32,774 nucleotides of DNA from an uncultured Terriglobales bacterium (GCA_955652395.1 CATPBJ010000015.1:1-32774), one strand, 5' to 3'; shown: positions 1 through 9,626, counted from the stretch's first letter. Numbers and translations: made by a program. The notes: generated by a model not told the origin, from the sequence alone.

Positions 1-3000
1 ATCGTAGTGAGCGTAGGTCTCCCTCAAACCTTGATGGGAAGGATCCGACTTGACGAAGACGGAAAATGGACGCCCATCCTGGGCGCGGAAGAGCGAATTG
101 ATGGACCAACCGTCGCCAATTAGTTTGGGCAGCGCGTGAATCCTAGGCGCATCATAGACCAGATTGAAGTTCACATTCCATGGCGTATCAAAGTCCGATG
201 GCGCATAACCCTTGTTGACGTTGTAGGGATTCTGGTAATCCGACAAGAAGGTTCCGCCGCGATTGGCTGATCCGGTGTCAAAGGCCCGCGACCAAGTGTA
301 GTTCAACTGGCCGGTCAGACCATGCAAGTCCCGCACCTTGTATGCGACCTGCAGGCTATTGTAGTTGGAATAGCCATCATTGTTGAGCTGCAGAATGTGA
401 TTGTACCCCGGGAAGCGGGAGCCAAACGGTTGCCGCGTGCTATTGCAGGCCGCAGTGCTGATGGGACAAGCATTGAGGTCGCGCCAGTTGACCAGATCAC
501 GCCCAGCGGTGCCTGCGTATGCAATGCTTAAAGCCGTCTTAAGGCTTAATTGCTGCTCAATTGTCAGGTTGTAGGCATGGTTCATCGGTGTCTTGAAATC
601 ACGCACTATCTGCACCACATTGACCGACGGCGGATTAGCACTGCTGCTCGCTCCGTAGACATTCACGCCCGGCCCCATGCACACGAAGGACTGGCAGGGC
701 AGACTATTGGGAAAGAGCCCCAAGTTTTCACTGGGCGTGGAACTTATGCTGACCGCAAAAATGCCCTCTGCGAATTGAGTATAGAAACCAGAGCGGGTTC
801 CGCTCCACATGTTCAAGTAGGTCTGCGGCGCAGCGATAGTGCCAAAGTTGGGCAGATCGTAATTCAAGGAGTATCCGCTGCGCAGCACCGTCTTGCCATT
901 CTTGAAGACGTCCCAGGCGAAGCCGAGTCGCGGGCCGAAATTATTCTTGTCGACGCTGTACAGCGGCTGCTTCGCCAGGCTTACGAACCCGTTCGCATCT
1001 GCCTTGGGATCGTCGGGCAGGAAGTTCGCGCCCAGGTTATTCTTCTCGCCCAGCGCCCCGGCAACGTCCCAACGTGTCCCCGCTTCAAGTGTGAAATTCG
1101 GCTTGATCTTCCAGCTATCCTGTACGTACAGACCGACCGACTTTTGGAAAATGTGTCGGTCGGTAACCCCGAAGGACCTTGCAGCCGAACTTGCCAAGCC
1201 TAAGAGCAGTTCGTTGAGAGTTGCCACTCGCAAACTCTCGGCGTCGCCGGGAGTACCGAAGTTGGAGTAATTAACATTGTCGTAGCCGAAGTACAGCGAG
1301 GTGTGCGCCCGGTCGCGCCTCGACTTGGTGAAGGCGTCCTGATATTGTCCGCCTACTTTAATGGTGTGGTTCCCCTTTATCATCGTAAAGTGTTCTTGCC
1401 AATCGAAGGATGCATCCGGGCGAGTAATAATGGGATAGCCTTGCACCCCGCCCACAAAGCTGTATGTGGTGTTTCCGAAGGAATAGTTGTACAGCGCTGG
1501 CACTCCAAAATTCTCTTTATCTTGCGGACCCGCGCCCAGCGGGCCGGTGTTGAGGCCCAAGGCGTTCGGGTCGATATTGTTGTTGAAACCGATACGCTGG
1601 GAGAACCGTTGATAGCCAAAGCGGCTCTCGAGTACTTTGGTGGGGGTGATGGTCCAGGTGTAGTTGATCCCTGCCAGTTGCGCTCGCGTGGGTGCGACCG
1701 AATTCCACATGCTAGGGCCGGTGGCCAACGGACCAACCGACTGGGGTACTCCAGGAGCCGCCGGCTGATTATTCACACTGTCGCCAAAGAGGTACTTCAC
1801 TGAAACGCGTTGTGACTGGTTGAAGATGTAGTCGAACTTTACGTGGAAGTTGTTAAGGTCCAACGAGTTATTCGCAGCTAGGTTGACTAGAGCTCCGGGT
1901 CTGGGCGCGAGGGGAACGAATGAAAGCAGGTTGGCTCCTATGGTGCTGACCTGTGCCGGACCGGTGTTGAGGCAAGTTGCTGGATTGGGGTCACCGACAC
2001 TATTCGGATTGATTCCCGTGTTTATGCAACCGATAGCATCGTTGATTTCCGCCTGTGCGGGCAAATTCACTGCTGCCGGGAACACGTCCTTCAGATGAAA
2101 CCCCTGGTAGGACATGAATACGAATGCCTTGTCCTTCTTGATGGGGAAGCCTCCCGAAGCGCCAAACTGGTTCAGGCGAAACGGATTGACCTTGGTGGCG
2201 AACCAGTTCCGTGCGTCGAACGCATCCGTGTGCCGGTCCCAGAAGGCGCTCCCATGGATGGCATTCGTGCCGCTCTTCAGACCAATGTTGATGACGGATC
2301 CACCCCGCACTCCGAATTCCACGCCGGGATTGGACTGCACGTTGAATTCGGAGATGCCTTCCAGCGGGATCAAAGCCGCAGCCGTACCCGCAATAGCCGG
2401 CTGGCCGAGGGACGCCTCACCATAGTAGCGATCATTGTTAGGGATGCCGTCCACAGCAAAATTGTTCGAGGTGGCTCGCTGCCCGTTGATGTTGAGGCTC
2501 TGGAAACCGCCTCCGGGACTGCGCTGTACGCCGGGCACGCCGTCGAGAAGATTGTTAAAATCCCGCCCATTGTTGGGCAAGTCCGCCACCTGCCGGCCCA
2601 CAAACAACGTGCTTAGCCTGTCCTCAGTGGTCTCTACCAGCGGAGATGTGCCCTCCACTTCGATGGTTTCCGATACCTGTCCCGGCTGGAGCTGGAAATC
2701 TGACTGCGTCACCATCGACAATGCGACCTGCGCATCCCGAGCCGAAGTTTTGAAGCCTGGCGCCGTGGCCGTGAGTTTGTAGTTTCCAGGCGGCAATTCC
2801 AATATCCGATAAAATCCGCTCTCCGAGGTACTGGCGGAACGAGTTTCGCCGGTGGCGTAGTTCGTGGCGGTCACCTTCGCGTCCTTGAGGACCGCCCCGG
2901 TGCTGTCTTGCACTGTGCCTGAAATATCTCCGGTGATTTTCTGCGCCAACAGTGGAAGACTGACCATCAAGCCAACGGCAAGCAGGAGCAATGCGCACCG

Positions 3001-3021
3001 CAAAACCCGGTACCGTTTCAT
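1..3021 (-). CDS. TonB-dependent receptor, Oar-like, with carboxypeptidase regulatory domain (3' end outside window)
   Basis: Reading from the ATG at 3021, the frame is open for 1007 codons and leaves the window without a stop, so the C-terminus is missing. A signal peptide (MKRYRVLRCALLLLAVGLM, then a hydrophobic stretch ending near LLAQ) is followed by a CarboxypepD_reg/CnaB-like domain of about 80 residues (KITGDISGTVQDSTGA, GFYRILELPPGNYKLTA). A plug-like region follows with the LPNNGRDFNNLLDGVPG and LNINGQRATSNNFAVDGIP motifs. The remainder has aromatic-rich alternating barrel segments. This is the large Oar-like family, expanded in Acidobacteriota and thought to be outer-membrane importers of oligomers; the substrate cannot be told. 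A GAGGGG ribosome site lies 6 bases before the ATG. The 238 bases upstream (3022-3259) hold its leader and no further gene. Confidence 0.93.
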   Translation of the reverse strand, partial: MKRYRVLRCALLLLAVGLMVSLPLLAQKITGDISGTVQDSTGAVLKDAKVTATNYATGETRSASTSESGFYRILELPPGNYKLTATAPGFKTSARDAQVALSMVTQSDFQLQPGQVSETIEVEGTSPLVETTEDRLSTLFVGRQVADLPNNGRDFNNLLDGVPGVQRSPGGGFQSLNINGQRATSNNFAVDGIPNNDRYYGEASLGQPAIAGTAAALIPLEGISEFNVQSNPGVEFGVRGGSVINIGLKSGTNAIHGSAFWDRHTDAFDARNWFATKVNPFRLNQFGASGGFPIKKDKAFVFMSYQGFHLKDVFPAAVNLPAQAEINDAIGCINTGINPNSVGDPNPATCLNTGPAQVSTIGANLLSFVPLAPRPGALVNLAANNSLDLNNFHVKFDYIFNQSQRVSVKYLFGDSVNNQPAAPGVPQSVGPLATGPSMWNSVAPTRAQLAGINYTWTITPTKVLESRFGYQRFSQRIGFNNNIDPNALGLNTGPLGAGPQDKENFGVPALYNYSFGNTTYSFVGGVQGYPIITRPDASFDWQEHFTMIKGNHTIKVGGQYQDAFTKSRRDRAHTSLYFGYDNVNYSNFGTPGDAESLRVATLNELLLGLASSAARSFGVTDRHIFQKSVGLYVQDSWKIKPNFTLEAGTRWDVAGALGEKNNLGANFLPDDPKADANGFVSLAKQPLYSVDKNNFGPRLGFAWDVFKNGKTVLRSGYSLNYDLPNFGTIAAPQTYLNMWSGTRSGFYTQFAEGIFAVSISSTPSENLGLFPNSLPCQSFVCMGPGVNVYGASSSANPPSVNVVQIVRDFKTPMNHAYNLTIEQQLSLKTALSIAYAGTAGRDLVNWRDLNACPISTAACNSTRQPFGSRFPGYNHILQLNNDGYSNYNSLQVAYKVRDLHGLTGQLNYTWSRAFDTGSANRGGTFLSDYQNPYNVNKGYAPSDFDTPWNVNFNLVYDAPRIHALPKLIGDGWSINSLFRAQDGRPFSVFVKSDPSHQGLRETYAHYD

Positions 3022-3259
3022 ACGGTTCCCCTCTTTAGTTGTGAGTCTTCGTAATTCTTGTTCAACAAATGTGAGGCCAGTAGTAATTAGCCGAAAAGTT
3101 TAGTCGTCATGAAGACCAAGTATCAAGAATAAAAAAAGTGCTAAGGCTGATATGACTGGCGGTCAGGGGAGACATAACACCCTTAACATGGAAGGCGATA
3201 GCGGGGAGCCGTAGGAAGAATGAAATAGCCGCAATCTTCCACGGGGAACGGAACGGTCG

Positions 3260-3475
3260 TCAGCTCAGCGGAGAATCGCTCATACGGAAGCGGGTACGAA
3301 CATGCTCGGAAATGAGTTCGATGGCGCCTCGGTTGGCGACGGGATCGGCTTGCGCCAGGTACTTCATGGCTTCTACCAGCAAGCGCTGGCCGTCCACGTA
3401 ACGCGGATCGGCCGTTCGTTCACGGCGTTTGCGCCCAATCTTGGGAGGAACCGGGATAGTAAAAACCTTGGCCAT
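3260..3475 (-). CDS. Small basic hypothetical protein
   Basis: This is a 71-residue frame starting MAKVFTIPVPPKIGRKRRE. It has a basic N-terminal patch (KIGRKRRERT) and a helical remainder (GQRLLVEAMKYLAQADPV). I do not recognise a family. The ATG at 3475 was preferred to the upstream TTG at 3565, because the extra residues look non-conserved and neither start has a good ribosome site. It follows the LolA-like gene on the same strand after about 130 bases, so it may be the last gene of the serS cluster. It could also be a chance frame. The codon choice and the compact, charged protein make a real gene somewhat more likely. Confidence 0.5.
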   Translation of the reverse strand: MAKVFTIPVPPKIGRKRRERTADPRYVDGQRLLVEAMKYLAQADPVANRGAIELISEHVRTRFRMSDSPLS

Positions 3476-3605
3476 GCAATTGGGGTTTCCGAGGTCGATA
3501 AAGTTCCAACCGACAAAACGGCGCAAAAGCAGTATACCGCCGGCTTTGGGTTTTTCAGCCCCCAATTTTATATTTCTAGAAGGCTGTCGGCTGGTTTCGG
3601 GCCGG

Positions 3606-4322
3606 TTAGCCCTGCGGTGTTATGAATTTGGTCCTGCTGGTGGTCTTGAGCTTGAAAACGGAGTCGGGAATCTTTTCGTTCACCTTGATGCCGGAATACC
3701 TGGCCAGGCGAAAGTCGCCTGAGCTTCCGAAAAAGAATTGTTGTTGCACCGAAATTCCCCGGCCCGGGTCGATCCAAAGAACGATGTGGGCCAGGTTATT
3801 CCGCAGGCCGGTGGCCTTGGGAATCAGGTCCAGCTTGGCGGCATCCACCCCGTCCACCGCCTCGTTGCCCAGGTACTTCACATCGAACGACTTCAGCATG
3901 TCATGTCCGCGGCCGCCGAAGCCCAGCACCAAGAAACTCTCAAACGCCTCACGATTCTTGCCGGTGTTATAAACCGTGACCTGGTCGATTTTGGGCTGGT
4001 AAACCTGGATCCTGGAGCCATTGAACAGCACATATTTCTGGTCCGGCTCGGTGATGTCAGCGGCCATCTGGATATCATTGGCGGAGCGGCGGAAATAGAC
4101 CCTCCCCTTTTGCTCCTCGTGTTCGTCCACGACTTTCTGATATTGGTCCCAGACGACGCTGGCTTCGGTGGTGTGGAACTTTTCGGCGGCGCTGTCCATC
4201 TGGCCCAGAACTTTTTCCAACGCGGCATCTGATGGGGAATCGGCAGGCGCCTGGACGGCGACCAGACCAGCCAGACAAGCAATCGTGAAAGCCCAGCGGG
4301 AAAGCAACAGCGCGCGTTTCAT
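3606..4322 (-). CDS. LolA-like outer-membrane lipoprotein carrier/sorting protein
   Basis: The protein has 238 residues with an N-terminal signal peptide (MKRALLLSRWAFTIACLAGL, cleavage likely after VQA or PAD). The mature part has the one-sided beta-sheet pattern of the LolA/LppX fold: a first helix (DAALEKVLGQMDSAAEKFHT), then repeated strands such as GRVYFRRSANDIQMAADI, KYVLFNGSRIQVYQPKIDQ and LAHIVLWIDPGRGISVQQQ. Proteins of this fold carry lipoproteins or lipids through the periplasm. Acidobacterial genomes have several paralogues, so it need not be the housekeeping LolA. It lies 31 bases after the one-TM gene on the same strand and is probably co-transcribed with it. Family call is firm at the fold level; the cargo is unknown. 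Confidence 0.8.
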   Translation of the reverse strand: MKRALLLSRWAFTIACLAGLVAVQAPADSPSDAALEKVLGQMDSAAEKFHTTEASVVWDQYQKVVDEHEEQKGRVYFRRSANDIQMAADITEPDQKYVLFNGSRIQVYQPKIDQVTVYNTGKNREAFESFLVLGFGGRGHDMLKSFDVKYLGNEAVDGVDAAKLDLIPKATGLRNNLAHIVLWIDPGRGISVQQQFFFGSSGDFRLARYSGIKVNEKIPDSVFKLKTTSRTKFITPQG

Positions 4323-4353
4323 GTTGGCCTCACCCGCAGCGGAAGCGGAATCG

Positions 4354-4764
4354 CTACTCCTTGTGCGCCCACACTTTGTAAGTCAGCACGCGTCCTTGAC
4401 GATCGCGTAGAACTTCGTACTTGGTAATGCTCACTTCGCCGGATATGGGTTCTACAATCCGCAGCAGTTGTTGCCGTACCGTCGCGTCCTCTGTGCCCGA
4501 GATGGCCGCGCCTTCAATCTGGTAAGTGAATCCGCCGCCTGCCTCCGGAGTTACAACTACTCCGCTTGGATGCGGATTGCGTTCCACCGGTTTATCGTGG
4601 AAGTTGATCCAGTAGGGCGAGAAAAACACGAACAGCAGAATGAGCGTGACCATCACGTCATACTGAAGGGTGCCACGCTCGTACGACCACAGAATGAAAT
4701 CGCGAATTGTGCGCCAGATCCTGGTCATGGGAACGGCGGGCGCATCGGCAACGGTCGTCGTCAT
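4354..4764 (-). CDS. Conserved hypothetical protein with one transmembrane segment
   Basis: This 136-residue protein starts MTTTVADAPAVPMTRIWRTI. A cytosolic N-terminus of about 40 residues precedes one strongly hydrophobic segment (YDVMVTLILLFVFFSPYWINF). A soluble domain of about 80 residues then faces the periplasm and contains a VVVTPEAGGGFTYQIEGA stretch and a C-terminal strand pair (ITKYEVLRDRQGRVLTYKV). I do not recognise a named domain. The ATG at 4764 has AGG directly before it; a TTG start at 4809 would add 15 residues encoded by a three-unit tandem repeat. It sits between serS and the LolA-like gene on the same strand and so may act in envelope biogenesis, which is inference from position only. 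Confidence 0.75.
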   Translation of the reverse strand: MTTTVADAPAVPMTRIWRTIRDFILWSYERGTLQYDVMVTLILLFVFFSPYWINFHDKPVERNPHPSGVVVTPEAGGGFTYQIEGAAISGTEDATVRQQLLRIVEPISGEVSITKYEVLRDRQGRVLTYKVWAHKE

Positions 4765-4767
4765 CCT

Positions 4768-4812
4768 GGCTTCGGTCAAGTCGTTTCCGGTCCAGTCTTT
4801 TCCGATCAAGTC
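4768..4812. repeat. Three tandem 15-bp units upstream of the one-TM gene
   Basis: Units at 4768-4782, 4783-4797 and 4798-4812 share the pattern (g/t)(g/t)(c/t)ttccg(g/a)tc(a/c)agtc with two to four differences each. They sit directly before the chosen start at 4764. If translation began at the TTG at 4809, the array would encode five-residue repeats (IGKDW, TGNDL, TEARM). Confidence 0.6.
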
Positions 4813-4877
4813 TAGGCTTTGCCTCCTGAGCTTGGCAAACTCGGGGCCACACTAGACCGAGCCCCGAGGATCCACAA

Positions 4878-6170
4878 CTAGAATCTCTTTGGTCGGATGC
4901 GATCCGTGCCCATGGCGGGCCGCAAAGCGTCTGGAATGATAACGCTGCCGTCGGCCTGCTGGAAATTCTCGACGATCGCCACCCACGTCCGTCCCACGGC
5001 CAGCCCGCTTCCGTTCAGAGTGTGGACAAACTCGCTCTTGTTCTTGCCTTCCGGACGGTAACGAATATTCGCCCGGCGGGCCTGGAAGGACTCGAAGTTC
5101 GAGCAGGACGAAATCTCGCGGAACAATTGCTGACCCGGGAGCCACACCTCGATGTCATAGGTTTTGGCTGAAGAGAAGCCCATGTCGCCGGTGGAGAGCG
5201 CGACCACACGGTAATGTAATCCGAGCTTTTGCAGGACTTCCTCTGCGTCGTGAGTCAGCTTTTCCAGTTGCTCGTAAGAAGTGTGGGGCCGCGCAAATTT
5301 GACCAGCTCGACCTTCTGGAACTGGTGTTGCCGGATGATACCGCGCACGTCTTTGCCGTAGGAACCGGCCTCGCTACGGAAGCAGGCCGTGTAGGCCGTG
5401 AGCGAAACCGGCAGGCGCGAGGCCTCCAGCACTTCGTCGCGATAAAGATTGGTGACCGGCACTTCGGCGGTGGGAATCAGCCAGAGATCCCTTTCGCCAT
5501 GGGGTACGCGGAAAAGATCGGAGGCGAACTTCGGCAACTGTCCAGTGCCATACATGGACTCGGAATTCACCAGATAGGGCGGCAGCACCTCGGTGTAGCC
5601 GTGCTCACGGGTATGCAGGTCGAGCATGAAATTGGCCAACGCCCGCTCCAGCCTCGCACCTAGGTCCCAGTACACCGCGAAGCGTGCGCCGGAGAGTTTG
5701 GTGGCGCGTTCGAGATCAAGAACGCCAAGCTCTTCGCCCAGTTCCCAGTGCGGCTTGGGAGTGAAATCGAATTGGGATGGCGCGCCCCAGCGCCGCACTT
5801 CAACGTTATCTTCGGGCGTCTTCCCTATGGGCACGCTTTCGTGAGGCAGATTGGGAATGCCGGCGAGAATATCTTGCAGACTGGCCGCGAACTCTTCGGC
5901 TGCTTTCTCGCGCTGCTGGATCTGCTCCCGCAAGTCTTTCGTTTCGGAAATCTGAGCGGTCGCGTCCTGGCCGCTCTTTTTCAACTGGGCAATCTCCTCG
6001 GAGGCGCGGTTGCGCCGGGCTTTCATGGTCTCGGCTTCGGTAATCGCATGCCGGCGCTGGGTGTCTACGTGGTGGAAATCTTTCAGTACCTGTGCCGGCT
6101 CCAATCCGCGCTGGCGCAGCTTTTCTTCGACCAGGGGCAGGTTGTCGCGAACGAAGCTGAGATCAAGCAT
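4878..6170 (-). CDS. serS: Seryl-tRNA synthetase
   Basis: This 430-residue protein charges tRNA-Ser (and tRNA-Sec where present) with serine in the cytosol. The N-terminus [18 protein letters not shown] begins the long antiparallel coiled-coil tRNA-binding arm (about residues 25-105, rich in K/E/Q with [17 protein letters not shown]). The class II catalytic core follows with the TGQLPKF segment, motif 2 ([20 protein letters not shown]), the [15 protein letters not shown] serine-site loop and motif 3 ([18 protein letters not shown]). Length and order are normal for bacterial SerS. The ATG at 6170 gives the expected N-terminus; there is no clear ribosome site. Three small envelope-type genes follow on the same strand. 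Because SerS also serylates tRNA-Sec, it would feed the Sec pathway implied by the gene at 30867-31433, though that does not need proximity. Confidence 0.98.
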   Translation of the reverse strand: MLDLSFVRDNLPLVEEKLRQRGLEPAQVLKDFHHVDTQRRHAITEAETMKARRNRASEEIAQLKKSGQDATAQISETKDLREQIQQREKAAEEFAASLQDILAGIPNLPHESVPIGKTPEDNVEVRRWGAPSQFDFTPKPHWELGEELGVLDLERATKLSGARFAVYWDLGARLERALANFMLDLHTREHGYTEVLPPYLVNSESMYGTGQLPKFASDLFRVPHGERDLWLIPTAEVPVTNLYRDEVLEASRLPVSLTAYTACFRSEAGSYGKDVRGIIRQHQFQKVELVKFARPHTSYEQLEKLTHDAEEVLQKLGLHYRVVALSTGDMGFSSAKTYDIEVWLPGQQLFREISSCSNFESFQARRANIRYRPEGKNKSEFVHTLNGSGLAVGRTWVAIVENFQQADGSVIIPDALRPAMGTDRIRPKRF

Positions 6171-6326
6171 GGGAGTTCACTACTGTATCGAAAAAGAGGC
6201 GGGGAATGCACCTGTTCCCGTCTCGGTGGTGTGCACCCTGCTTACGCGCGGCAACAAGGTGTTGGGCTTTGCTCGACGGGAGAGCTGAGGGCAGCTGTCC
6301 CCACGTGGTTCGTGATGAGTACGGCC

Positions 6327-6355
6327 TTGGTTCGGCACCTCACAGGCTGTAAACT
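6327..6355 (+). promoter_or_regulatory. Candidate sigma-70-type promoter for the alkaline phosphatase gene
   Basis: TTGGTT (6327-6332) and TAAACT (6350-6355) are separated by 17 bases. The ATG at 6364 is only 8 bases past the -10 element and no ribosome site is visible, so a leaderless or near-leaderless transcript is implied. Confidence 0.45.
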
Positions 6356-6363
6356 ACACCGCG

Positions 6364-8091
6364 ATGAAGCCCCCTGCCCGTGCCCTCGCCATTTTGCTCT
6401 TTTGTGTTGCTTCTACCAGTGTGGGTTTCGGCTCCGCCTACAATGCTCGTCCCAAGTTGGTGGTGGTCGTCGTGATCGACCAGTTTCGCGGCGACTATCT
6501 CGAGCGCTATCGCGACCAGTGGGGCGAAGGGGGCTTTCGCCTTTTCCTCGAACATGGCGCCGACTTCGCCAACTGCAACTATGAATACGCCAACACGCGC
6601 ACCGCCCCCGGGCATGCCACCCTGCTGACCGGGGCATATACGAATGGGCACGGCATCATTGCCAATGAATGGTGGGACGCGCAAAAAAAGGCTACGGTCG
6701 CGGCGGCGGATGATGACCAGACCAAACTGGTTGGTATTGCGGGCGGCGCTCCCGGTTCTTCACCTCATAACCTGCTCGCCGACACGCTGGGGGACGAGCT
6801 TAAAATGGCGACGCAAGGCAAGTCCCGTGTCTTCGGCATCGCGCTCAAGGATCGCGCTTCTGTCCTTCCCGCCGGCTTCGCTGCCGATGGCGCCTACTGG
6901 ATCGACCGGACAACCGGCGCCTGGATCACATCCACCTACTATCGCAACGAACTTCCCAAGTGGGCACAGGATTTTAATGACAGTAAGCGGACCGATAAAT
7001 ACCTGAACCAGGAATGGAAGGACAGCAACGGGAACGTCCTGCGCACCACCAAGCCTAGCGATGGGAAACAGGCTAACTTCTACGATCTGGTGGGTTCCAC
7101 ACCCCTGGCCAACGACTACGAATTCGAGTTTGCGCGGGAATTGATCACTTATGAGAAGCTGGGCAACGGCCCCGCTACCGATCTGCTGATCATCAGTTTG
7201 TCGGCCAACGATATTCTCGGCCATAAGGTCGGTCCCGATTCCGCGGAAATGCGGGCCATGGCGATGGCCACGGATCGGCAGCTGGCGGGGTTTGTCGAGT
7301 TCCTCGGACACCAGATCGGGCTGGCCAATGTGTGGATTGCGCTCTCTGCCGATCATGGAATTTCTCCCCTGCCCAAGGTGGCGGCCGGGTTACGCATTCC
7401 GGCTGCAAATGTTTCGGGCGACAAAATACGCGGGCAAATCAATAGCGGCTTGTCTGCCCGGTTCTCCCATCCGGCGGAATATGTGAAGACTCTCGACTAT
7501 CCAGTGGCGTGGCTGAACTCTGAGGCCTTTGCGGCCGCAAAAGTAAGTGAACAAGACGCCGAACGAGCCGTGGGCGAGGCGCTGAAACAGACTGGCCTGC
7601 GCGCTTATTACACGCGCTCACAATTAGAAAGAGGCGATGCGCCAAACACGGAACTCGGACTGAAGTATCTGCACAGCTATTCGCCGCTTGGGGGATGGTA
7701 TGTGCTGGGCGTTCCACCGCCCTTCACCATCGGCTTTGTGGGCGGGACCGATCATGCCACACCGTACAACTACGATACCCACGTGCCGCTGGCTTTTTAC
7801 GGTCTTCCCTTCCAGGCGGGAACTTATCGCACGCACGCGGAGCCGGTCGACTTGGCACCGACTCTAGCCTCGCTTCTCGGCATCAATGCTCCGACCCATT
7901 CCGTGGGGCGGGTTCTGATCGAAATGTTGGTCCCCCCACGTCGCGGCACGAATCCCTCGAACGGAGGCCAGGATCGAAGCTTGCCGACTGTCGAGGGACG
8001 GAACTTCAGACCCGCCGCCGAGGTCGATTCCGCGAAAGACAGGGCCGCCAGGGTAAGAACCACAGTCCTTCAGGTTGGTGGCGCGCGATGA
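6364..8091 (+). CDS. PafA-type alkaline phosphatase (secreted phosphomonoesterase)
   Basis: This 575-residue protein has an N-terminal signal peptide (ALAILLFCVASTSVGFGSA) and an alkaline phosphatase superfamily fold. Residues match the catalytic set of PafA with an offset of one: metal ligand D39 (VVVIDQFRGDY), nucleophile T80 (NTRTAPGHATLLTG), N101 (NEWW), and the phosphate-contacting K162 and R164 (ALKDRAS). Later metal sites are visible as the GHKVGPDS and SADHGISP segments and the C-terminal GTDHATP histidine. The K-x-R pair is the signature separating monoesterases of the PafA type from phosphodiesterases of the same superfamily. The enzyme probably releases phosphate from organic esters in the periplasm or at the surface. 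Its stop overlaps the pyrD start by four bases (ATGA), implying translational coupling. Confidence 0.92.
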   Translation: MKPPARALAILLFCVASTSVGFGSAYNARPKLVVVVVIDQFRGDYLERYRDQWGEGGFRLFLEHGADFANCNYEYANTRTAPGHATLLTGAYTNGHGIIANEWWDAQKKATVAAADDDQTKLVGIAGGAPGSSPHNLLADTLGDELKMATQGKSRVFGIALKDRASVLPAGFAADGAYWIDRTTGAWITSTYYRNELPKWAQDFNDSKRTDKYLNQEWKDSNGNVLRTTKPSDGKQANFYDLVGSTPLANDYEFEFARELITYEKLGNGPATDLLIISLSANDILGHKVGPDSAEMRAMAMATDRQLAGFVEFLGHQIGLANVWIALSADHGISPLPKVAAGLRIPAANVSGDKIRGQINSGLSARFSHPAEYVKTLDYPVAWLNSEAFAAAKVSEQDAERAVGEALKQTGLRAYYTRSQLERGDAPNTELGLKYLHSYSPLGGWYVLGVPPPFTIGFVGGTDHATPYNYDTHVPLAFYGLPFQAGTYRTHAEPVDLAPTLASLLGINAPTHSVGRVLIEMLVPPRRGTNPSNGGQDRSLPTVEGRNFRPAAEVDSAKDRAARVRTTVLQVGGAR

Positions 8092-9029
8092 CCGCTCCGG
8101 CCCCGACTGCCGGTCCTGATCTCAGCGTCAGTCTCGCCGGCATTCAGTTGAAGAATCCTGTGATCGCAGCCAGTGGGACCTTTGGCTACGGCGTTGAGTT
8201 CGAGGATGTCGTTCATCTCAACAAGCTCGGCGGGTTTGTCGTCAAGGGGCTGTCGGCGGAACCGATGGCCGGCAATCCGCCGCCGCGTCTGTACGAAACT
8301 CCGGCCGGCATGCTCAACGCCATTGGATTGCAGAACATTGGCGCCCGCGCCTTTGTTGACGAGAAGCTGCCGAAACTGCGGAAAATGAAAAACATCGTCG
8401 TCTTCGCCAACGTGTTCGGCTACAGCCGGGAAGGCTACGAGCGCGCCATCGAGATCCTGAATGAAGGCGAAGGCATCGCGGCCTATGAGTTGAACGTGTC
8501 GTGTCCGAATACGGTGGCCGGCGGTATCCAGTTTGGCAGCGATCCGCGAGGGCTGGATGAAGTCGTGAACACCGCCAAACGGATATCGCGCCGACCGCTG
8601 ATTGTGAAGCTTTCCCCCAACGTCACCAGCATTGCGCTGATGGCGCACGTCGCCCAAGAAGCCGGCGCCGACGCCATCTCGCTGGTGAACACGTTTGTGG
8701 CCATGGCCATCGATCCCGAGACTCGCAAGCCCCGCATCGCTAACGTTGCCGCCGGGCTCTCGGGCCCGGCCATCAAGCCGATTGCCCTGCGCATGGTGTA
8801 TGACGCCTCGAAAGCGGTGAGTATTCCGGTCATCGGCATGGGCGGAATTTCCGCCGCAGCCGATATTGTGGAGTTTATGTTGGCGGGGGCCACTGCGGTG
8901 CAGATCGGTACCGCCAGCTACTGGGACCCCGTCGCGACGGAGAAGATCGCAGGCGAACTGGAAAGCTGGCTAACGGAACGCCACATAGAGCGGGTGGCGG
9001 AATTAACCGGTGCCATGGTGATGGAGTAG
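8088..9029 (+). CDS. pyrD: Dihydroorotate dehydrogenase, class 1B catalytic subunit
   Basis: This 313-residue TIM-barrel flavoprotein oxidises dihydroorotate to orotate in pyrimidine synthesis. Visible features are the N-terminal IQLKNPVIAASGTFGYG strand, FMN contacts (KGLSAEP, NAIGLQN), the catalytic-base cysteine C139 in ELNVSCPNT, which marks class 1 rather than membrane class 2 enzymes, and the C-terminal phosphate-binding loop (IPVIGMGGISAAAD, GATAVQIGTASY). Sequence style matches PyrDB, which normally pairs with the PyrK electron-transfer subunit; no pyrK is in this window. The ATG at 8088 overlaps the stop of the phosphatase gene and gives the family's usual N-terminus. A longer frame upstream is only the phosphatase gene read out of frame. 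Confidence 0.96.
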   Translation: MTAPAPTAGPDLSVSLAGIQLKNPVIAASGTFGYGVEFEDVVHLNKLGGFVVKGLSAEPMAGNPPPRLYETPAGMLNAIGLQNIGARAFVDEKLPKLRKMKNIVVFANVFGYSREGYERAIEILNEGEGIAAYELNVSCPNTVAGGIQFGSDPRGLDEVVNTAKRISRRPLIVKLSPNVTSIALMAHVAQEAGADAISLVNTFVAMAIDPETRKPRIANVAAGLSGPAIKPIALRMVYDASKAVSIPVIGMGGISAAADIVEFMLAGATAVQIGTASYWDPVATEKIAGELESWLTERHIERVAELTGAMVME

Positions 9030-9197
9030 AAAGGCCTCCCTCGTTCGTTTCTGGGAATAGGAGTTGCATCCCCTAAGCTCGCTTGGCGGCGGAAGAATAA
9101 AGCCCAGGGCGCGAGCCTTGGGTCGACAGCGGAGAATGACCGAGCTCCGCAGGAGCGAACGAAAAGTCGCCACCGAGAAGGCCCACTCCCAACTTCC

Positions 9198-9626
9198 TTA
9201 CCGCGGCCAAATCGCCAACATCGCGCCCATCGCCAGATAGCACACCAACTGATAACCGGTGTTGATCAAATACAGCTTGGTCGATTGGTTACCGAACAGT
9301 TTTGCGGTGAGCTGTACCGTCGTCACAAAGCCGAGCCAGATGGCAAAGCCGACCTTCATCCCGTACAGGGCGGTGTTCACGGTCGCGACGTGGATGATCT
9401 TCCCCAGAACGAAAGCCGACACCAGGCTGGCGGCAAAAGAGATCGCGTAACTCTTGCCTGCGCTCTTGCGCATCGCGTCCATTCTTGGCTTGTCGTCCGG
9501 GTCGTACCCCATGGCCACCATCCAGGGCCGGGCGAAGAGCATGGGGGAATACCAGAGAAAGCCCACCACCATGGTGGCCATGGCGGCGACGAGCACAGAC
9601 CATAGGTTGACATTCATCAAGGTCAT
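9198..9626 (-). CDS. DUF1761 family membrane protein
   Basis: The protein has 142 residues and four predicted membrane segments: [58 protein letters not shown] and [18 protein letters not shown]. The [12 protein letters not shown] stretch after the first helix and the conserved glycine/tyrosine pattern are typical of DUF1761, a family of unknown function. The ATG at 9626 was chosen because GGAGAAG lies 7 to 8 bases upstream; a longer frame would begin within non-conserved sequence. It is a lone gene, facing msrA across a shared upstream region. The 168 bases beyond its 3' end (9030-9197) hold only GC-rich imperfect palindromes. Confidence 0.85.
   Translation of the reverse strand: MTLMNVNLWSVLVAAMATMVVGFLWYSPMLFARPWMVAMGYDPDDKPRMDAMRKSAGKSYAISFAASLVSAFVLGKIIHVATVNTALYGMKVGFAIWLGFVTTVQLTAKLFGNQSTKLYLINTGYQLVCYLAMGAMLAIWPR

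Noticed and set aside
7695..8087. Upstream extension of pyrD
   Set aside because: It overlaps the phosphatase gene out of frame; the family N-terminus begins at ATG 8088.
9103..9122. Imperfect palindrome between pyrD and the DUF1761 gene as a terminator
   Set aside because: The stem needs wobble pairs and there is no T-run on either strand.
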